Source of the DNA: Planctomycetaceae bacterium
GTDB taxonomy: Bacteria; Planctomycetota; Planctomycetia; Planctomycetales; Planctomycetaceae
Direction: 5' to 3'
Length of the DNA stretch: 64,000 bases
Assembly (NCBI GenBank): GCA_021732415.1
Contig: JAKFVC010000103.1
Span: 1 to 64,000, forward strand
In this document: positions 62,819 to 64,000 of the stretch, piece by piece
How the letters are laid out: every line of letters begins with the position of its first letter
Position numbering within the stretch: the first letter of the stretch is position 1
Made by a program: the position numbers and the translations under genes
The notes under the pieces: model-generated
Database searches by the model: none
Told to the model about the DNA's origin: nothing
Seen by the model: only the letters and a program-made list of their open reading frames with translations

Positions 62819-63553
62819 ATGACCGCCGAACCTGTACGTCTTTCCAAACTCATGGCCCAACGCGGGCTCTGCTCACGACGTGAAGCGGATGAATACATCG
62901 AGCGGGGCCTGGTCCTGGTCGACGGCGTCCGGATCAGCACTCTGGGATCCAAAGTCTTCGAACATCAGACGATCACCTTGGAAGCGGCAGCACAGCAGAT
63001 CCAGGACGAGCGAGTCACGATCCTGGTGAATAAGCCGGTCGGCTACGTCTCGGGCCAGCCTGAGCGGGAATATCCTCCCGCGGCAAAATTGATTACCCCG
63101 GAGAATCAAGATCCGAACGTCGCGCCGCAGCAACTGTTGCGTGAGCATTTCGATGGCCTGGCGCCCGCGGGCCGCTTGGACATCGATTCCCGCGGCCTGC
63201 TGGTCTTCACCAACGACGGCCGCATCGCCAAACTGTTGACCTCCGAGCGGGGCGAAATCGAAAAGGAATACATGGTCCGGTTCCGCGGCGAATTGCGGGA
63301 AGAACAACTCGCCATGCTGCGTGAGGGGCTCAGCCTGGATGGCAAGAAACTGCGACCAGCCCGAGTCGAACTGATTTCCGAGGACCGCTTGCGGTTCGAA
63401 CTGCACGAGGGCCGTCATCGCCAGATTCGACGCATGTGCGATGCAGTCGGATTGCAAATCCTCAGTCTAATGCGCGTCCGGATCGGCAAAGTACGGCTCG
63501 GACAATTGGCCGAAGGTTGCTGGCGATTCCTGCGTCCGGATGAGAGTTTCTGA
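62819..63553 (+). CDS. RsuA/RluB/RluF-type rRNA pseudouridine synthase
   Basis: 244 residues. An S4 RNA-binding domain (about 6-52: [20 protein letters not shown]) precedes the synthase domain: [12 protein letters not shown] (about 69-80), catalytic Asp121 in [29 protein letters not shown], and [21 protein letters not shown]. Isomerises a uridine of rRNA; the NKPVGYVS text is closest to RluF, but the exact target (23S or 16S) cannot be set from sequence. It follows scpB at 204 bases with a repeat between; scpB-rluB adjacency is widespread in bacteria. Confidence 0.92.
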   Translation: MTAEPVRLSKLMAQRGLCSRREADEYIERGLVLVDGVRISTLGSKVFEHQTITLEAAAQQIQDERVTILVNKPVGYVSGQPEREYPPAAKLITPENQDPNVAPQQLLREHFDGLAPAGRLDIDSRGLLVFTNDGRIAKLLTSERGEIEKEYMVRFRGELREEQLAMLREGLSLDGKKLRPARVELISEDRLRFELHEGRHRQIRRMCDAVGLQILSLMRVRIGKVRLGQLAEGCWRFLRPDESF

Positions 63554-63594
63554 ACCTGGCCCCAGTCAAATGTGTCGTTCTGCGAAGCAGAACC

Positions 63595-63661
63595 GTAGCC
63601 CGACTCTCCGAGTCGGGTTCTTCGTCGTCTTCGACGCACCCGACTCGGAGAGTCGGGCTAC
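63595..63661. repeat. GTAGCCCGACTC inverted repeat, perfect
   Basis: Arms 63595-63617 and 63639-63661 pair perfectly over 23 bases, ends GTAGCCC / GGGCTAC. Each arm is itself nearly palindromic (CCCGACTC..GAGTCGGG). Confidence 0.95.
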
Positions 63662-63750
63662 AACAGAGCATCAGCCAACGAACTCCGCTTTTGCATTCAC
63701 CGCAATTCCGTTAAGGTTCAATTGCAGGCCAATCCACAATACCGCCCAGA

Positions 63751-64000
63751 ATGATGTCACCAGCCATGACCGACTCCGCGAAGCCTAGTACGCCCCCCAC
63801 CGAACGCACTCCGATGACCGTCCCTCGCTTTGTGCGGGCCAAGCAGCGAGGCGAAAAAATCGCGATGCTGACGGGATACGACTTCCTGTGGGCGGGCATC
63901 CTGGATGAGTCTGGTATCGACGCTGTGTTGGTTGGAGACTCCATGGGGATGGTCGTCCAGGGCAAATCATCGACGATTCCGGTGACGCTCGATGAAATGA
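63751..64000 (+). CDS. panB: ketopantoate hydroxymethyltransferase, 5' part
   Basis: Cut by the window end after about 83 codons. PanB makes ketopantoate from 2-oxoisovalerate and methylene-tetrahydrofolate for pantothenate and coenzyme A. Visible text: VPRFVRAKQRGEKIAMLTGYDFLWAGILDES, then VDAVLVGDSMGMVVQG-like AVLVGDSMGMVVQG with metal Asp, and SSTIPVTLDEM. An N-terminal extension of about 20 residues precedes MTVPRF; ATGs at 63751, 63754, 63766 and 63814 are in frame and the start cannot be fixed. Confidence 0.9.
   Translation, partial: MMSPAMTDSAKPSTPPTERTPMTVPRFVRAKQRGEKIAMLTGYDFLWAGILDESGIDAVLVGDSMGMVVQGKSSTIPVTLDEM

Overview
The window looks like a chromosomal segment of a planctomycete (phylum Planctomycetota). 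The evidence is the gene content: two DUF1559 proteins with prepilin-type N-termini (12977-13936, 56937-57869), three DUF1501 proteins with Tat-type starts (27986-29341, 48589-49878, 58539-59888), a DUF1549/DUF1553 protein with a CxxCH motif, a BBP7-like outer-membrane barrel, two proteins with a LEPR-XLL-like N-terminal motif, and a homologue of the tetrahydromethanopterin C1 enzyme Fae. No prophage, insertion sequence, CRISPR array, rRNA or tRNA gene was recognised. One structural RNA is clear: RNase P RNA (rnpB) on the minus strand at about 51489-51888.

Layout. 1-15.7 kb: a zinc-type dehydrogenase, an FHA protein, a Cys/Gly-rich secreted protein, an APH-like phosphotransferase, an ECF sigma factor, a large membrane protein, a Fae homologue, a DUF1570 putative metallopeptidase, a WaaP-like kinase, a DUF1559/lipoprotein pair, peptide deformylase and a two-domain HMA-like protein. 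15.8-25.2 kb: a long Pro/Gln-rich secreted protein with two YHS-like domains, an aldo/keto reductase, two alpha/beta hydrolases, a secreted caspase-like protein with Tudor-like repeats, and the coupled maf-dus pair. 25.6-35.2 kb: a CAP-domain surface protein, the DUF1549/DUF1553-DUF1501 operon, an M30-like metallopeptidase, ribBA and an orphan ExbD. 36-48 kb: a conserved hypothetical, a lipoprotein, an AbgT transporter, an FHA-GAF-cyclase, the BBP7-like barrel, tilS and carB. 48-54.5 kb: an orphan DUF1501, a short accessory stretch (a membrane hypothetical, a 58-residue protein, and a two-gene cassette with a retropepsin-like protease), rnpB, a membrane C39-like peptidase and a C45 family Ntn hydrolase. 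54.9-64 kb: a small LEPR-XLL protein, a CHAD protein, a second DUF1559/lipoprotein pair, another orphan DUF1501, an LRR lipoprotein, scpB, an RluB/RluF-type pseudouridine synthase and the start of panB, cut by the window edge.

The most unusual feature is not a gene. Around thirty intergenic inverted-repeat elements of about ten sequence families punctuate the window. Many have perfect 20-30 nt arms, and many begin GTAG and end CTAC, or begin GTGGGA and end TCCCAC. They usually sit within a few bases of a stop codon. In two genes the element's end supplies the TAG stop, several elements are nested inside each other, and one lies in frame inside tilS. Apart from these, housekeeping genes (def, dus, maf, ribBA, tilS, carB, rnpB, scpB, rluB-like, panB) are scattered among lineage-specific secreted proteins, with few operons.
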